This document shows positions 1 through 12,829 of a DNA stretch of 64,000 bases, piece after piece. The notes below the pieces were generated by a model. It was not told the origin of the DNA. It did not search any database and worked only from the letters and a program-made list of their open reading frames with translations. Source of the stretch: Symbiodinium sp. CCMP2592. Its lineage: Eukaryota; Sar; Dinophyceae; Suessiales; Symbiodiniaceae. Position 1 is the stretch's first letter; every line of letters begins with the position of its first letter. Location of the stretch: contig CAJNDT010000009.1 of NCBI GenBank assembly GCA_905221615.1, positions 213,020 through 277,019 of the forward strand. The letters run 5' to 3'. A program made the translations under genes and the position numbers.

Positions 1-1135
1 GAAATTGAACTGCGCCCCAGTAGTCGCAATCACATCCGAGGAAACCCTCGAGATTCCTCAATTACTTGGATGTCCTGACTCTGCGCGCAATCTCATTCTC
101 GTGTGCTCGTCCATGCGACGTCTTGCTGAGGGCAATGAGCCTCGACAAGACTGCACTCACGCCAGAGCTTTTCGCCCAGGCGGCGACAACACGGACACCA
201 CGTCTGCCCTTTTGCAGCCTTTGCCCGTCACGGTTCTCCTGTGCCAGGCACTGGGCGAGGTGCAGCTGCATGCGCCGCCAAGTACCTCGGCGAGGGTTGG
301 AAAGTTGGGACTCGAACTCGAATGTTTGAGACTGGGAGCCCTTCTCTGCCTTGATCTCTTGTCTTGTTGTTGCATGAGCCATGAGCCAAAAACGTGTCCT
401 GCAAACCGTCTTCCGAACTTCTGCTTGGGGCAGTGCTGCCAGAGCAGTGGCAGTGGAAGCAGACAAGCAGACAGTTGGATGTAGCGGGATCTTAAAGGCA
501 GTTGTGCTGCAGCGACGACCCCATCGATGGTCTCATATCGTAAATGTGTTTCGTTTTCGCATGAGGGCATTCCGTTCCGCTCCCGTCCGTGCAATGTCGC
601 TGCAGCCTTAGAACCTGCTGCTTACATCTCAGTGCCGCGAGTGCCGTCTTGGCAAATCCTCGATGCTGAAGCCTGTCTTTCACAGGGTAAGCTGGAGCAC
701 TCAGGAATACTTGACGACATCTTTGGCAAGCTCCAAGCTGAAGCTTCAGTTTCCGCTGGTGCTTTCATCATGTTTTGCACGTTCGACCAGCTTCAGGGCT
801 GCACGTGCGCGGTCTGCACATGGACATCTTGCCAGGGCTATCCTGGGAGACCTGGGTAGCGGTGGCAGAGCACACCAGGAAGTTGATCCCCGTGGAGAAC
901 CGGAAGCAGGCAAAGCCTGCTTTCGAGGATAAGTCGGTAAATGGGCCCTTGAACGACAGGCGACGTTTAGCGATCTGGAGTTGGAGCAGCTGAGGAGAAC
1001 GGGTCGGGGGGCGCTGGCTGTGTGTGTAGGGGATTTCCATCCTCTTAGCAGCGCGCCAGGATGGCTTTCAACCTACAGGGTTTCGCAAACGGCTTCTGAT
1101 CAGCACAAAGCCCTCACAGTCATGAGTGGCATCGT

Positions 1136-3395
1136 GTGATACCTCGTGCGATGAATGGCAATCAAGGCTATGTCTCCATGGGCGCGCTTCTCTGGATGCT
1201 TTCTGATTCTGGGATGCCGGTCAACAAGGCACAGCTTTCCCTACCTGAAGCAGCTGCGAGTGGAGTTCTTATCAAGTCTTCCCTCCGGGTTCGTCTTGTT
1301 GTGCTCTTTGCTGGAGGCCAGCGGAAGACGCGATCTGCACCTCAGAGAAACACCAAGCTTAGGTCACAGCCCGGCACGCATTTTCCCCAGTCCTGATGCG
1401 ATCAGTTGGGGCGAAAATGTGAGGCGTCAATCAACTGGCAGCAAGACTGAACAGAAGAGAAGTTCTGAGATTCTGAGGTATGTGAGTTTGGACAAGGCCA
1501 GGAAAGTGGCCTTGGAGTCCGGCGTTCCCCCGGAGGCACCGGGCTGACAGGGTGTCTCTGCCTCAGCGCAGAGCTGGCAGAGCAGCTATCTGCTGCAGTC
1601 ACTGCAGTGCAGGCCGTCGGCCGGCCTGGCAGCCCTCGGGTTCGCTTCTACCCCGTGGCAGCTGGCTGAGTTGGGATGGAAGCGCCACAGATCTTCCAAG
1701 TCTTATAAAGCTGAAGGGCACCTACACAGTGCAAGTATTTTCGCGCTGCTCATTGTCTGCACTCGAACTTAGGTTCATCTGGTGCGAGCCTTTCTCCGAA
1801 ATCAGCAGCAGAAGACATATGAGCCTTGGATTTCACGTCCGGCGGCCTCGCATCACATGGGATTGGACTGCTAAGACTCCGATCTGCTAAGGAACGCGAG
1901 GAAGCGGCGATGAGGTCCGACCACGACCACAGACGTAAACACCTAGGGAGTGCAAGTGCACCGTAAGTAAGGGAGCTGGCAAGGAGACTTCGAGATTCAC
2001 AGAATGGAGGAAAGTGATCGAATATCGGACAAGCAATAAACAGCCGATGCAAGTTGTCGCTCAGAGGATCAGCAAGAAAGCGCGGGCAGGAGGTAGACGA
2101 TAAAGGTGATCAGGGCTGTGTTCCAAGTATGAAATGACAGCTTATCAGTGCTCTACAGGTCTGGATGTCGGTGAGTTGGGGAATGATTTGGTTTTTAATT
2201 CAACGTGATTAATTAGACAGAAATTCGTAAGGCCGTCTGTTGAGTCGCAAAATTCAATACGAAACTGAGACTTCGGCGGAAGCTTCGCACTTGTCTGTTG
2301 AGCTTGATTTCGGCCTCGTTGAATCGTCTGTTGAAAGCCTTGATGGTTTGCTCTGGGTTGGGAAGGTGGCGGTTGCCCTGTTTGTCCAAACTTGGCATTA
2401 GGATTGGAAAGTTCAACTTAGCCTACATGGCTCTCCTCTTGCAATCTTCGATGGCCGTGGTGAATCCTCTCCATGCCATCCTTGCCAGGGCGGTTCGCTT
2501 CTCCTCCGCCGAAATCCAGGAGCTTCGGACACTCTTCGAGAAGGAGGCGCGATGGATCCCAAGTGGTTGGCTGTAGCGAGAAGCAGGCAGCCTATGCAGC
2601 TTTGCATGCTACTGCAGGCCAAGGAGGCGCAACGAGAGCTGTGGGGGGACGAACCTCGTCCGCGAGACTTTTGGGGTGGAAAGGGCGTGTTTTTTTTCTA
2701 CAGTCGGATTGCATCACGGCTGAGGAGGAGGAGGCGACCAAGCGGAGCCTGGGTTCTGTGGTGCGAATGCTCTGCAACTCGCAGCAAGTAGAACGAAGAT
2801 GCTTGTTACTTCTTACTGTCTCTGACACTCGTCCCAGTTGCTCCCACGTTGTGTGTAGTCGAAATGGCCGGGCCCTGGAAGAGTGCAGGAAGGCAGCAGT
2901 GCCATTGCAGAGTGATGCACGCGACATCTCTTATGCTTGGCCTGCTAAAGGTCCCAAGGAAAGGTGCAGCATCTGCAGGACAGCAGTGAAGTGTTTCAGA
3001 ACATGTGGGTTCGAGTTCTTCAAGATGCTTGTCGCTGTTTCCCAAGACACAAACACCAAGTGTGCAGCAGTTCTTAGGTCAAGAAGCTCGCGTCCCAATC
3101 AACCGCGTGATCCTCTTCACATCCCGAATCGGTGCACGGATCAAGATTTCGCAGAAAGAGGACACACAGCATCACTGGCTCCCGCAGCTCAGTTTGGCAG
3201 CAGCGAGTCGTTCGTTTGTTGAGGAGCTGTATATCAAAATCCGTGAGATAAGCGCTCTCGACACCGGAGATGTGTTGCTTGGCTCATAGAGTCATAGAGT
3301 GCCTCGTCGGCGGTTTCTCCGAAACGATCAGCCCAGGCAGCGCGGGATCGACTTCCCCAGCTTCCTGCAACTCATGCTCCTCGGCACTGTTTCGG
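1136..3395 (+). CDS. EF-hand-like gene, copy 1 (scattered exons, partial)
   Basis: Several short exon-like patches point to a calcium-binding EF-hand protein. About 1150-1215 reads MNGNQGYVSMGALLWMLSDSG, a loop-plus-helix shape with the first Asp missing. From 2489, just after a CAG acceptor, comes RFSSAEIQELRTLFEKE, the entering helix typical of calmodulin-like proteins. About 3119-3165 reads SRIGARIKISQKE, 3222-3263 reads IREISALDTGD, and from 3337 (after CCCAG) comes GIDFPSFLQLM, the second half of an EF-hand. The same series of peptides recurs at 16.4-19.0 kb. Exon order and joining are inference, and the sequence between these patches is presumably intron. Which EF-hand family this is cannot be told (channel, kinase or sensor). 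No start or stop codon could be assigned, and the gene may begin before the window. Confidence 0.33.
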
Positions 3396-6300
3396 CTACG
3401 GTTCCAATTTTTCTGGTTTTTTTTGCGTGGCAGGCAGTGGATGGTGGACTGCAATTTCGGGGACATCAACTCAGCTGCGGAGCGAGCCCTCAATAGATAA
3501 GCTCTCGGAGAGTCTGGCCAGACACACAGCCCACAGCTTTACAGCTGTGCGTATACAGCTGTTTTCAGATGCTCGGCATCTGCCGCAGTCGCTGCGCCGG
3601 CGGGGTACTTTGCCTCCTATAGGACCGTTATTTCCCACCAAGTCCAGCAGGTGAGGCCCCGTCCAAGCCGGAGGTTTCGCTAATCTGCGGATTGCTTGGT
3701 TAATTAAAAAGATCGGTCCGTTGGAGTGTCAGCCCTGCACTGGCCCCATCAGATTTTTTTCACGTGGGACAGAGGCTTCATTTTGCGCAGCCCGCGCATG
3801 CACAGGCTTCGTGTGAGGATGTGCCCTGAAGTGATAATTATACAGACAATTGAAAGAAAGAGAACGTGTAAAAGTCACGGGTTCCGAAACAAGCGCGCAT
3901 TGCTGATGCTTAGCATTTCGCAGCTCAAAGCCGATCGGGGCCAGAACTTTTTCGGAAACGGAAGGAGAGAGGAAGAACTGCATTGTTCTGCCGCTGCTAT
4001 GTCAAGAAGCATTCGGATTCAAGCTTAAGTTGGTACCACTCTGTAATGTGCACGTTGACGCCGGTGGATGCTGCCCGCGAGTGTTGGTTGGGCGATGAAA
4101 ATTAAGTAGTTCTAGCAGAGGGAAATTGACGCAGACATAGCTTAAAACCTGCATGCATTGCCAATTGATGATGCTTTGCCGTCTTCAGTTTGCCAACTTT
4201 GACACTGTTAGGACGGACTGAACAGCAATATGGTTTGAGACTAAAGACACGGAGTAAACGAACTTGAACAGCCTGGCCTTCAACATTTCCAACTTCAACA
4301 TGCCGAGGAACGAGTTTGATTTTCCAGAAAAAAAAAGGAGGAGCCTGCAAACTTGGGCAGTCACTGAACCTGGATTCTACGGTTCGTCATTTTGGTCTTG
4401 TGGAATGGGGGTAGAAATCTCACCTGTTGCCATCAGTTTTGGATATGAAGCATTTAACCACCGAACAGCATAAAGCCAGGCGCACATGAACAACTGACAA
4501 AAGCTGTGCTGCTCAACTCTTGTTTGTAGAACCATTGTGAACGACCGAACCGTCCAAATGTTAAAACACAGCAGAATCGCATGCTGTGATCATGTCGAAG
4601 CTTTGTCAAAACGGAGCACACTCGAAACCATCTAAAAGACACGTATAGAGCTCGCGTTTTCTGAAACGTTGCAACTCCCAAAAAGCCCAAGCTCTACTTA
4701 CCTGCTCTGTTGGTTCTTTCCTGTGAGCGAGCTCTTCTCGCAGTCAACCAGAAAACATGGAGAAGCCTTGCCTTCGACGCCTCTGACAGCCCAGAATCTT
4801 AATGCAATCTCGTAACCTTGTCCATGATCGTTCCGCATGAGAGGAATTCGACCAGTTCAAAGCGTTGCCAAGGCCGCCAACAAATGTAAAGGGAAGGCAT
4901 GCTGCGTGTATACATTCAATGCGGCACATGAGCACAAGTGTTGATGTATGTATGAACGTAGGTATGCAGGTATGTATGTATGTGTCTGAACACGTATGTG
5001 TACATGACTTTTATTTATGTGCGCAGACACGCACACACGCACGCACGCATGCATGCACAAATGCAAGCAGCACGGTTGTTACTTTCATGCATCCGCTCAC
5101 TCGCGCAAAACAATAAAGGCATGAGTGTGCATACTTTTACGTGTGTATGTTTAGGTATGCACGCATGCGGGCACGCACACCTGTGTCGATGCAGAGTACG
5201 TGCGAGTATGTTTGCATGGACATGCAAAATGACTCAGATGTACAGCCGCCTGACCAACTCCATGTTGCCCCAAATACATAGCCAAGAGACAGAAATGAAC
5301 GAACATGCAATGCACACTTGCAGCCACATATCCATCCGCTCTGGGCGCATGCTCTGATCACAGAAGCAATTCGGAGATTTCGGTCTGAAATACCAGTAGT
5401 GCCGTGATGATACATCCGCGGAGTTACATCAGGATTGAGTTCCATGTCAAAACCACTCCGCTGGTGGGATCACCACCTAGGTTGAAGTTAGGTCAGTGTC
5501 ACCTCAATCTCGCCCTCCACTAAGTGGAGGTGCTGTTAGTGTGCCAGGGAGAACCGAGCAGCGTGGGAGTGCGTAGCGCAGCAGGCTCACACTCACACTG
5601 CCAGCTTGCTTTCAACGATGATGGCCTTGCAAGAGCTTGGAAGACACCGTGACTCCTGATTGCCGCAGGCCGTTAGACTCAATAGGCATCATGGTGCAAC
5701 AGCGGATGCCGGAGTTTGTAAACCTTGCAGTGTGATGCAGCGAAGCTGAACTAGCAGCTATACACTAAGACTAGCTGCGAGTCCATGAGTAGCTCGTGTG
5801 CCTGTTGGACTTGACCTGAGATGATACACCGCCGATGTTCCAGATGCCGATCACACGAGGCGAAGGACAGCCGACCGCCGACCGCCGACCCGAGCGAAGT
5901 GACTCGCAAGATCTGAAGGAGGGTCGTCCAATGGGCGCAGTCGCAACCGTGGCGGATCTTCGCCGTGCAGTGGGAGCCTTGGCTTCTCCTTTGCCTCGCA
6001 AAACTTCTCGGCTCCGTCAGGTCCGCAGAGCATCCGAGTTGCGCGGGACCTGGCCGAAGAGGGGAGGCGAGGAAGAGCACGGCAATGGCAGCATGGCACA
6101 AGCAAGGCACAAGTGCCACAACACCGTTGAGTGGGTGTTTCCCCGAGTGCAGGTGGTCTTCTCCAGAAGCAGGCCTCCCAGGACGCACCGCCGGGACTCG
6201 CCAAGAGAAGACGAGCTTTGGTCCTGATTCGAAGGACGAGAGCCATGTCGACCGGCAGAAGACGGAAGTGCTGAACCAGGCGTTGTGCGTCAAAAGCCCG

Positions 6301-7899
6301 ACCAAATGGGGAGAGATAGCGAGAGGTTAGTGATATGTGATTATGAGACCTTCGGCAGGTGTGCAGGGACGGACATGAAACATGCGTATCGTAGTGTCAG
6401 CATGTTGATCATTCAGAAGGGGTTCAGCAGGAGTGTTCCCAGCTACTCCGGATTGTTTGGTTTCTCGCCTTCTGCACGATCGTCTTGTGAAGGTTCTGTT
6501 TTCTGCGACCAGGATGCAGGCACGGCATGGTCTTGCTAGTTTTGCCTGGTTTGAGCAGGGACGGAGCTGCAATTCTCCGAGACTTCCTCGAGTCTGCAGT
6601 GCAGGTCCTGGCTCAGCGAGCACGGCTCCCTCCCCGACGAAGAGACTCGAGAGCAGAGCCGAGGTCAGGTGCTCTTGCCAGTCACGACGACCGCTCACCA
6701 CCACAAACCGCTTGCTCATGCCGTCCCGCCGTGGCGGTTGTCGAACTGGCCTGCCTGGTGTTTCCAGCTGAAATGATGCAGATCTTAGCTCTGAGACTTT
6801 CAGCTCTTAGCTCTTGCAGGAGGAGAGCATTCGCTTGGCCGAGCACCAGCCACGTCGGAAGGCACGCTGTTTGGCAACCTCCAGCTGCAGATCACGGTAG
6901 ATGAAAGCTAAGTTCTGTGCAGATTTAGCTCAGGCAACCTGCAGGAGATTAGGTGTTTGGAGGCAAATTGATTCGATTGTGGACTTAGCCTGTTCACTTT
7001 TGTCTACCACATTCACCTGCCTCTCCTCAGGCTGGCCACCCCCCTCTCCCACCCTCTGCCTTTGTATTCTCTTGTTGGGGCTGTTCCCAACTACTTGACG
7101 TTTTCGATGCTTTTGTATGCATCTTTGTCGGCAAACTGCGGCCGGCACAAAGCTGCCCCATCGAGCTTGTTTTTCCTTTTCTCCAAGCCTTGTCTTAACA
7201 GGGGCCTGGCGTACTTGAGCGACTGGCTGCACCCTGACCACATGAGTTGCACTGTTTGGAAAGCTTTTGCCACATGTGGCCGAGACTTGCAGTGGAGGCT
7301 GGTTCCCAGCGTCGAAGAAAGCTTGAACAAGTTCTGGGCTGATGAGCTCAGCCGCCTGGCGACACTGGCCCCTCTCGAGCGTCAGAGCCATCAGCCATCA
7401 GCTTTTTCGCCAACTCCTTGACTTAGGTTCGATGTTGCAGGTTGTCAGACCTGTCAAGAAACTCTGAGTAGGGCGCAGTATGTTGAAATGTTCTGAACGC
7501 AGCAGGCTCCGATGATCTGCTGCGTCTCCGGGTGGTTTTCCGATCCATGTCCGAGGAGCCTTGTCCCGCGAGTCGCGTGCGATCATGGATAGCCTTAAGC
7601 AGCCTGTGGCGTCATCGTCTTGCTCTGCTTTTGCTCTGACCATCTTCAGACCTTCAGATTCCATACAAATGACGAATCATGGCATGGTAGCGGCAGAGGA
7701 AAACAAGTTTGGAAGAGAGACCGTAATGGCAGGTTCACATGATTTCACATGACCATGAGCAGTAGTCGTTGCTTTTTAGCACGTGCTCACGTCGTTGGTC
7801 CGCCCCCCGGTTTGCCTCTAGGACGGACTTCATGTTCCTCGAGCCGCCCTTCGCGAGCTTTCGGTTCGCCTCGGCCTCCGCACCGTGAGCCCTGACAGG
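3396..7899. other. Region with no recognised gene
   Basis: I see no protein family signature here on either strand. The sequence contains AG-acceptor and GT/GC-donor-like sites, so unrecognised exons or long introns of the EF-hand gene are possible. It includes a simple-repeat tract near 4935-5200 and a small 7-bp stem at 5514-5530. Open frames around 5750-6330 are open on both strands and look like composition effects. Confidence 0.4.
4935..5175. repeat. TGTA/CACG-type degenerate microsatellite
   Basis: Runs of TATG/TGTA (about 4940-5000) followed by alternating CACACG/CACGCATG (about 5028-5065 and 5155-5185). The tract is purine-pyrimidine alternating over much of its length. No coding signal. 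Confidence 0.75.
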
Positions 7900-8066
7900 T
7901 CGCTGCGGATCGCCTTGCCCCGCTCGCTGCGCGTCGCTCTGAAGTTTGTTTTGCGACATCCTGGAAGGAGTGAGGAGCTCTTGCGGCAGATCACCAACTT
8001 CGACAACTTAGACTTCCAAGACTTCTGCGACTTCTGTGAGCGGGCTTTAGTGGATCCATGGCGCAT
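7900..8066 (+). CDS. EF-hand-like exon
   Basis: The + strand reads RSEELLRQITNFDNLDFQDF and then CDFCERALVDPW. The core LDFQDFCDFCERAL matches the pattern of the second half of an EF-hand (loop end, conserved Phe, exiting helix), although the loop before it lacks the usual run of acidic residues. It may belong to the copy 1 EF-hand gene or to another. The 5' limit is not clear. The frame closes shortly after the helix near a possible GTGAG donor at 8069. A chance open frame cannot be excluded. Confidence 0.27.
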
Positions 8067-8109
8067 GATGTGAGTTCTTGTTCTGGCAGCACAAGCCGAT
8101 GAGTAGATT

Positions 8110-8390
8110 CGTTATAGTGATGATGCTAGTAGGTCGGGGAGGTATGGGAGGTGGAGGTGGATTCGTTTTGTTCTTGTTGCTGGCGGTGGTGGTCGTGCGG
8201 CGGCGGTGGTAGTGGGAATGGTGGTGGTGGCGACGGTACTCGTGCTGCTGCCGGGGTGGTGGTGCTGGTCGTGCTCGCATAAGGACCATCAAACCAACAA
8301 AGAGTACTAACAACAACTAATGCCGTCGAACCACCGACTAGTCCAAAGCGGACACGGACAAGCTTACCACTGCTGCTGCTGCTGCTGCTC
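8110..8390. repeat. GGT-rich and CTG simple repeats
   Basis: About 8120-8275 is dominated by GGT, GGA and GGC triplets, and 8361-8388 is a CTG run. The minus-strand reading of the GGT tract is only His/Pro/Arg low complexity. The stretch from 8391 to about 9340 shows no family signature. Weak exon-like patches lie at about 8640-8770 and 8904-8967; the latter ends at a GTAAGC donor. Confidence 0.7.
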
Positions 8391-9343
8391 CGAGCGTGTT
8401 GTTTGCTTTTTGGCTGCGGTCATTGCTGGATCGTTGTGCTTGTTGTTGGTGGGTCTGGGAGTCATGAGCTCCAGTCGGTTCGGCTGAAGTGGCCGAAGCT
8501 TCGGGCTCTGCCATCCAGATGTCCTTTTAAAGCGGAATACGCAATTGCAGAGCCTGTATGACTGTATGCATTATATTCCAAGGTGGAGCGTCAAGCGTTT
8601 CAGCGCTTGCTCCAAACTTGGGATCCCAATCCAGGCGACAATGCGCCCGGGCCTGCAAGCAGATGCTTTGCGTTTTGGCACTCGCCGTCTTGACCGGCGT
8701 CTGGAGTGTGGAAGCTGAGTTTGTCGGAGCCATCGAGCACGTGCAGGGCTTCATGCGCAGCTTGCAAGTGGTTTGCAGCAGGCTTGCTGGGAGTCCAAGG
8801 GTGGCAGAAATGCCTGCTTTGCAGTGTATCTGATCGATTGTTTAAGTATTGAATGCCGTTGAGAATTTGGCTGAGCATCGTAACTGAGACGGACTTTAGC
8901 GCTTCACATCGTGAGGAAGACCGTGCAGGACATCCTCGATCTTGCTGGATTGAAGGCCCTTGGACCATGTAAGCACATGTACACTCTGGGACCTTGTCGC
9001 TTCTGTGAAAATCTCTCAGGATCAGCCCTGCGACACCTCGCAAGAGATTCTGCGGTAGCTCGTCGACTCGTCGGGCTTAGGAGTGCGGGAGTTCGAAAAG
9101 GCTCGCCTTTGAGGCTGCTCCTTTTCTTGTCGTGGCTTCTTGGTATTGGCCGTGCCGTTCACAGCTGAGGTTTCTGGCTGCGCATCACTCTTGTGATGGG
9201 TTCAATCATGAGGAGAGCGGTTTAGCAGGTGCAGCTGTCGCTTTAACTTCTGAAGAGGCCCATGCGCCTGCACCCCTGTATTTGTGCTCGAGCATTTGTT
9301 ATTTTTCGTCCGGTGTGCGCCCTGTGCATTTCGAAGTCGAACG

Positions 9344-9770
9344 ATGGGCTGCACTGGTTCCACCCCAACACAGGGCAAGGCCGACCCAGCCATGAAAATT
9401 CTGGTGAGGAAGAGCCAGGAGGTCAAGGGTATCTTGCAGGTGGAGGATCGTCTCATCTTCGAGTGCGACGAGCCGCCGCTGTTCCAACACTACGATTCCT
9501 GGCGCCATGAGTTGGACAGCTATGACAGGCACGCGGTCGAAAATGGACATGGCATGCCAATCAACAAAACAGCTCATCTCCAGCTGGCAAAGGACATGAG
9601 GCACGCGGTTCTTGAGCTTCTCAGGGATCCTTCCGCGCTTGAGCATGCCGTTAGCTCCCGTCGCCAGCTCAAGGAGGAGATGACTTCTGTAGTATTCTCT
9701 GCCGCAGAGGGCAATCAGACCCGGGCCGACGGCCCGGAAGCACTACCACGGCCTTCGCAGAGAAAGACAG
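9344..9770 (+). CDS. First exon of a possible N-myristoylated protein
   Basis: The chosen start is the ATG at 9344 because it yields MGCTGSTP, which fits the MGxxxS/T rule for N-myristoylation, with Cys-3 available for palmitoylation. This would place the product at a membrane. The exon then reads as soluble charged protein (about residues 15-120) with helical segments such as LAKDMRHAVLELLRDPS, and ends in a Ser/Arg/Pro-rich stretch. A CAG|GTCAGT donor at 9771 fits an exon end after 142 codons, just before a run of hydrophobic residues and a stop that look intronic. I do not recognise the family. A possible later exon ends at an AAG|GTAAGT donor at 10054. Function unknown. Confidence 0.45.
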
Positions 9771-10756
9771 GTCAGTCCATCATCATTTCGACATGAGCCT
9801 TTCGGGTAGCTGTAGAGGCTGGGTTTGCTAGGCTTCTTCTCAAGGAAGGGGCCGAGCTTTTGGTATTTGTACGATCAAACGTGCGGGTCTATTCCCGACT
9901 TTCTGGCTTTCATGCCGCCCCTTTCCAAATCCCTTTATGTTCTCACGGTCCCCGCATCGAAAAGAAGAGTGGCCTCCTTGTAGAGCTTCGATTTTCAGGA
10001 GCCACATCTTTCAAAGGGCGGAAAGACCGTTCCAAAGGCAATGTGCTGCCAAGGTAAGTACCGGATGAATCTCGAGAGACATCTTCTGCAGCAAGCTGCA
10101 TAACTTCCATGACGTGTGGTGCGAGGCCATGCCCCTTGCAGGTCCTTCCATACGCTTCTCTTGATGGCGGATCTTTGATGCCATAAATATTGCCAGTTGA
10201 TTTTCCGATCGCGTTCGACAAATTTTGAACGACTGAGGCAACAATGCCGACTACTTCTGACCTATCTAGCAGCATCGTTCCCTTGATAGCCTTACCTTCG
10301 TCAGCGGTTTACTCGGCTGTTTTGCTTCCAAAGCGTGACTTCTAGGGTCCCGCCCTCCCTCTGCTTGCATGCGAGCCAGAGCAGCGTGATTCCGACATAT
10401 TCCGACAGCTGCAGCGTGCTGACAATGCAAAAAGCTTGCGTTGCAGATGTACCATCCGCACAGTGCTACATGCCAGCTTCTGTGGCACTTAGCAGAGACG
10501 TTTTCTTGCAGAATCAGACATGCAACACCACCAGAGAGCCATGTTGATTCTGCATTCCGCACGCAAAGAACTGTTTCCCCGTTGTGGCTCGCGTCAGGGG
10601 ACCCCCCTCTGGGATAGTCGAAGCAGTCAAGCTTTCGGCGAAGGCCCTCAAGATTGCAGAAGCCCCTCGCTCCCGAAGGAGCTTGCAGGGATCGTCGCAG
10701 CTTTCGATGCATGTGAGGAAGAGAGGCCGCCTGCTTTAGGGGCCTCGCTCTGCTGG

Positions 10757-10779
10757 CTCCCTCTCCCTCTCCCTCTTTG

Positions 10780-10833
<54 letters not shown>

Positions 10834-10847
10834 TCTCTCTCTCTCTC

Positions 10848-10884
<37 letters not shown>

Positions 10885-10890
10885 CTCTCC
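10757..10890. repeat. (CT)n microsatellite
   Basis: An almost uninterrupted CT dinucleotide repeat with a few CA or CG interruptions. It makes long Ser/Leu or Glu/Arg open frames on the two strands that are not genes. Confidence 0.95.
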
Positions 10891-11369
10891 ACCCACCCTT
10901 AACCTTAAACCGGTGTGCCTCCTGTCTCGAGGCCCAATCCGGGTCCAGAGGGCCGCTTGGCCAAGTCATCGGCACTGGAGTCGGCTTTGCTGTGACTTGG
11001 CTTGGAGCGTTGACGAGGTTCGGTATGGAAGCTTTCTCTCGTATTTCTTCTTCCTTGCTCATGTTGGTGAGCTTTGTGCAGAGAGGCATGAACTTCCAGT
11101 GGGGTTCACGACGTGCTTGCCTCGAGTTCTCTTTGCGATGTCAGGACATTTGGTGGGATCTATTTCGTTGAGGAGTGGCGGAAAGTCAAGAAGAAACTGA
11201 AGGCCTGCTTCAGCCTGCGGCATGCCCAATGTTGTAGTGGAGCTGACTCATGCCAGGCTAGAGGACTCCAGCATTCGAGTCTCGGAAGCACGAGAAGCAA
11301 GCGTCTTCACATACTGTGAGCTGTGCAGCCAGCCGGTTCGAGCGGCTGGCGAAGGAGCTCCAATGGAAT

Positions 11370-11577
11370 CTGCTTCTTCGAGTTTCTTTTTACGGCACGC
11401 CGGATCAGAGAACGCGAGCTAAGAGCCGTTGCAGATGCTCTGCTGAATCTGGCTGTCCTGCTCACACGGAGATTCAGGACTATAGAGGAAGCGCGCCCAG
11501 CTTCCTTGAGCATGCCAGTCTGAGGATGAGTTTGATGCCCTTGACACTGACCGAGATGGTCTCATCTCTGTCGAAGT
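11370..11577 (+). CDS. Exon(s) with an EF-hand calcium-binding loop
   Basis: From 11519, directly after GCCAG, the sequence reads SEDEFDALDTDRDGLISVEV. DTDRDGLISVEV is a textbook 12-residue EF-hand loop with Asp at positions 1, 3 and 5, Gly at 6, Ile at 8 and an acidic residue (Glu) at position 11 rather than the usual 12. The frame continues only to about 11580, where a GAA|GTGACC donor-like site occurs. Upstream, about 11400-11490 reads RIRERELRAVADALLNLAVL, a plausible amphipathic or membrane-adjacent helix in another frame, possibly a preceding exon. It lies between the two EF-hand clusters and may be part of the long copy 1 gene. Parent gene unknown. Confidence 0.4.
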
Positions 11578-12151
11578 GACCTGACTCACTGTCGCACGAA
11601 CTTTGTGCCTGGCTCGTGCGGTGCTTGGCAACGAGGCTCTGCGTGCACTCTGCCACCCCCTGGGCTTCACCTTGGTTGGCTCCGAGATGACGGAGTTCTG
11701 TAAGCTCAGAGGACTTCCTTTTTGGTGTGTAGCGCTTGCAACTTTATGTGCGTTGCCTGTGTGACTGAATGAAGGAGTAAGTGAAGACAGCTTCTTAAAT
11801 GTGGAGGCTGCGTGGGACTTCGTTCAGACACTCGGCTGCGCAATCTGCAGGACGCAGACCTCTGTAGTTAGGCGGAGATGCATCTAAGCCTGTCACCCAC
11901 TGCGCGGCGAATGCTGAGGCAAGTGCGAAACTGCCACGGCTTCACGGAAGTGGAACGCGAGCCGCTGCTGCGATTCAGTCAACAAATCCAACAAAGCTTC
12001 CGGGTGGTCGTCATGCAAGCGGGTTAGCCGGCTAGCAAGTGCGATTTGAGCTTGTTTTGCTTAACGTTCGGCACCCGGAAGGGAAAGTAAAATTATGATC
12101 CTCTCAGTTTGCTGGGGGTCTGGAATGGTGACCCTCCAGGGTCAGGGCATC

Positions 12152-12213
12152 AGGGGTCTGAAATGGGTCTTTAGGCATTTTAGACCCTTCCCGGCTTCCC
12201 ATTTCAGACCCCT
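12152..12213. repeat. Inverted repeat, 16-nt perfect arms
   Basis: AGGGGTCTGAAATGGG at 12152-12167 is the exact reverse complement of 12198-12213. A nested 6-bp stem (GGGTCT/AGACCC) sits inside. Related GGGTCT-AAATGG words recur near 14680, 14704, 15048 and 15107. Could be a fragment of a small transposon; no target duplication seen. Confidence 0.6.
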
Positions 12214-12829
12214 TAGCAAAGACTCTTGGATGTCGGTGTTAATGTCGGCTGCAAGCTGCGAAGGATCAGACCGCAGGAGCTCAGAAGAAGCATAACATCA
12301 GCCAGCATCAGCAGATTAGATCGTGTTCCCCCCTTCCTTTTTGGAGACTGAAATGGGGGGGGTTACACCGCCGGAACCCATTTTAGTTTAGTTTCGTTCG
12401 GGCTTACACCCAGTTGTCCGTATATGCGCGCCATAAACTGTATCACGCACACAAGCAACCAGCTTCGCCATGCTTCGCCCGAAGAGCCATTTAGGGTCAA
12501 CTTTCTGGGGGTTTGCCTCGGGAACGTTCAATCCAGACCTTTTCGCTGGGTTTGGATAGCATATTCTCGGGTGCCGTGGTTCAAAACGCCGAAGCAATCC
12601 AGACCCGCACCCAAAACACAATTCAGACCCCAAGAGATCCCAACAACAAAATACATGTGTGGTTTTCGGCTCGATGCCGGCAGTCAATGGCACTGATGAG
12701 TTTCGGTTCTGGCCCCAAACCAAAGCAGCGCGGCACTGTCCCAAACTGTTTGGACGAATAAGAACGTTCGGATTCTGTATGATACCCTGGCTGTAATTGG
12801 TTGTGCCATGTTGTGAGAACCCAAAACTT

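Noticed and set aside
5751..6330. Open frames on both strands of 120-184 codons
   Set aside because: Both strands are equally open and neither shows a domain or protein-like periodicity.
10266..11200. Ser/Leu-rich and Glu/Arg-rich frames around the CT repeat
   Set aside because: Generated by the dinucleotide repeat; flanking residues show no family pattern.
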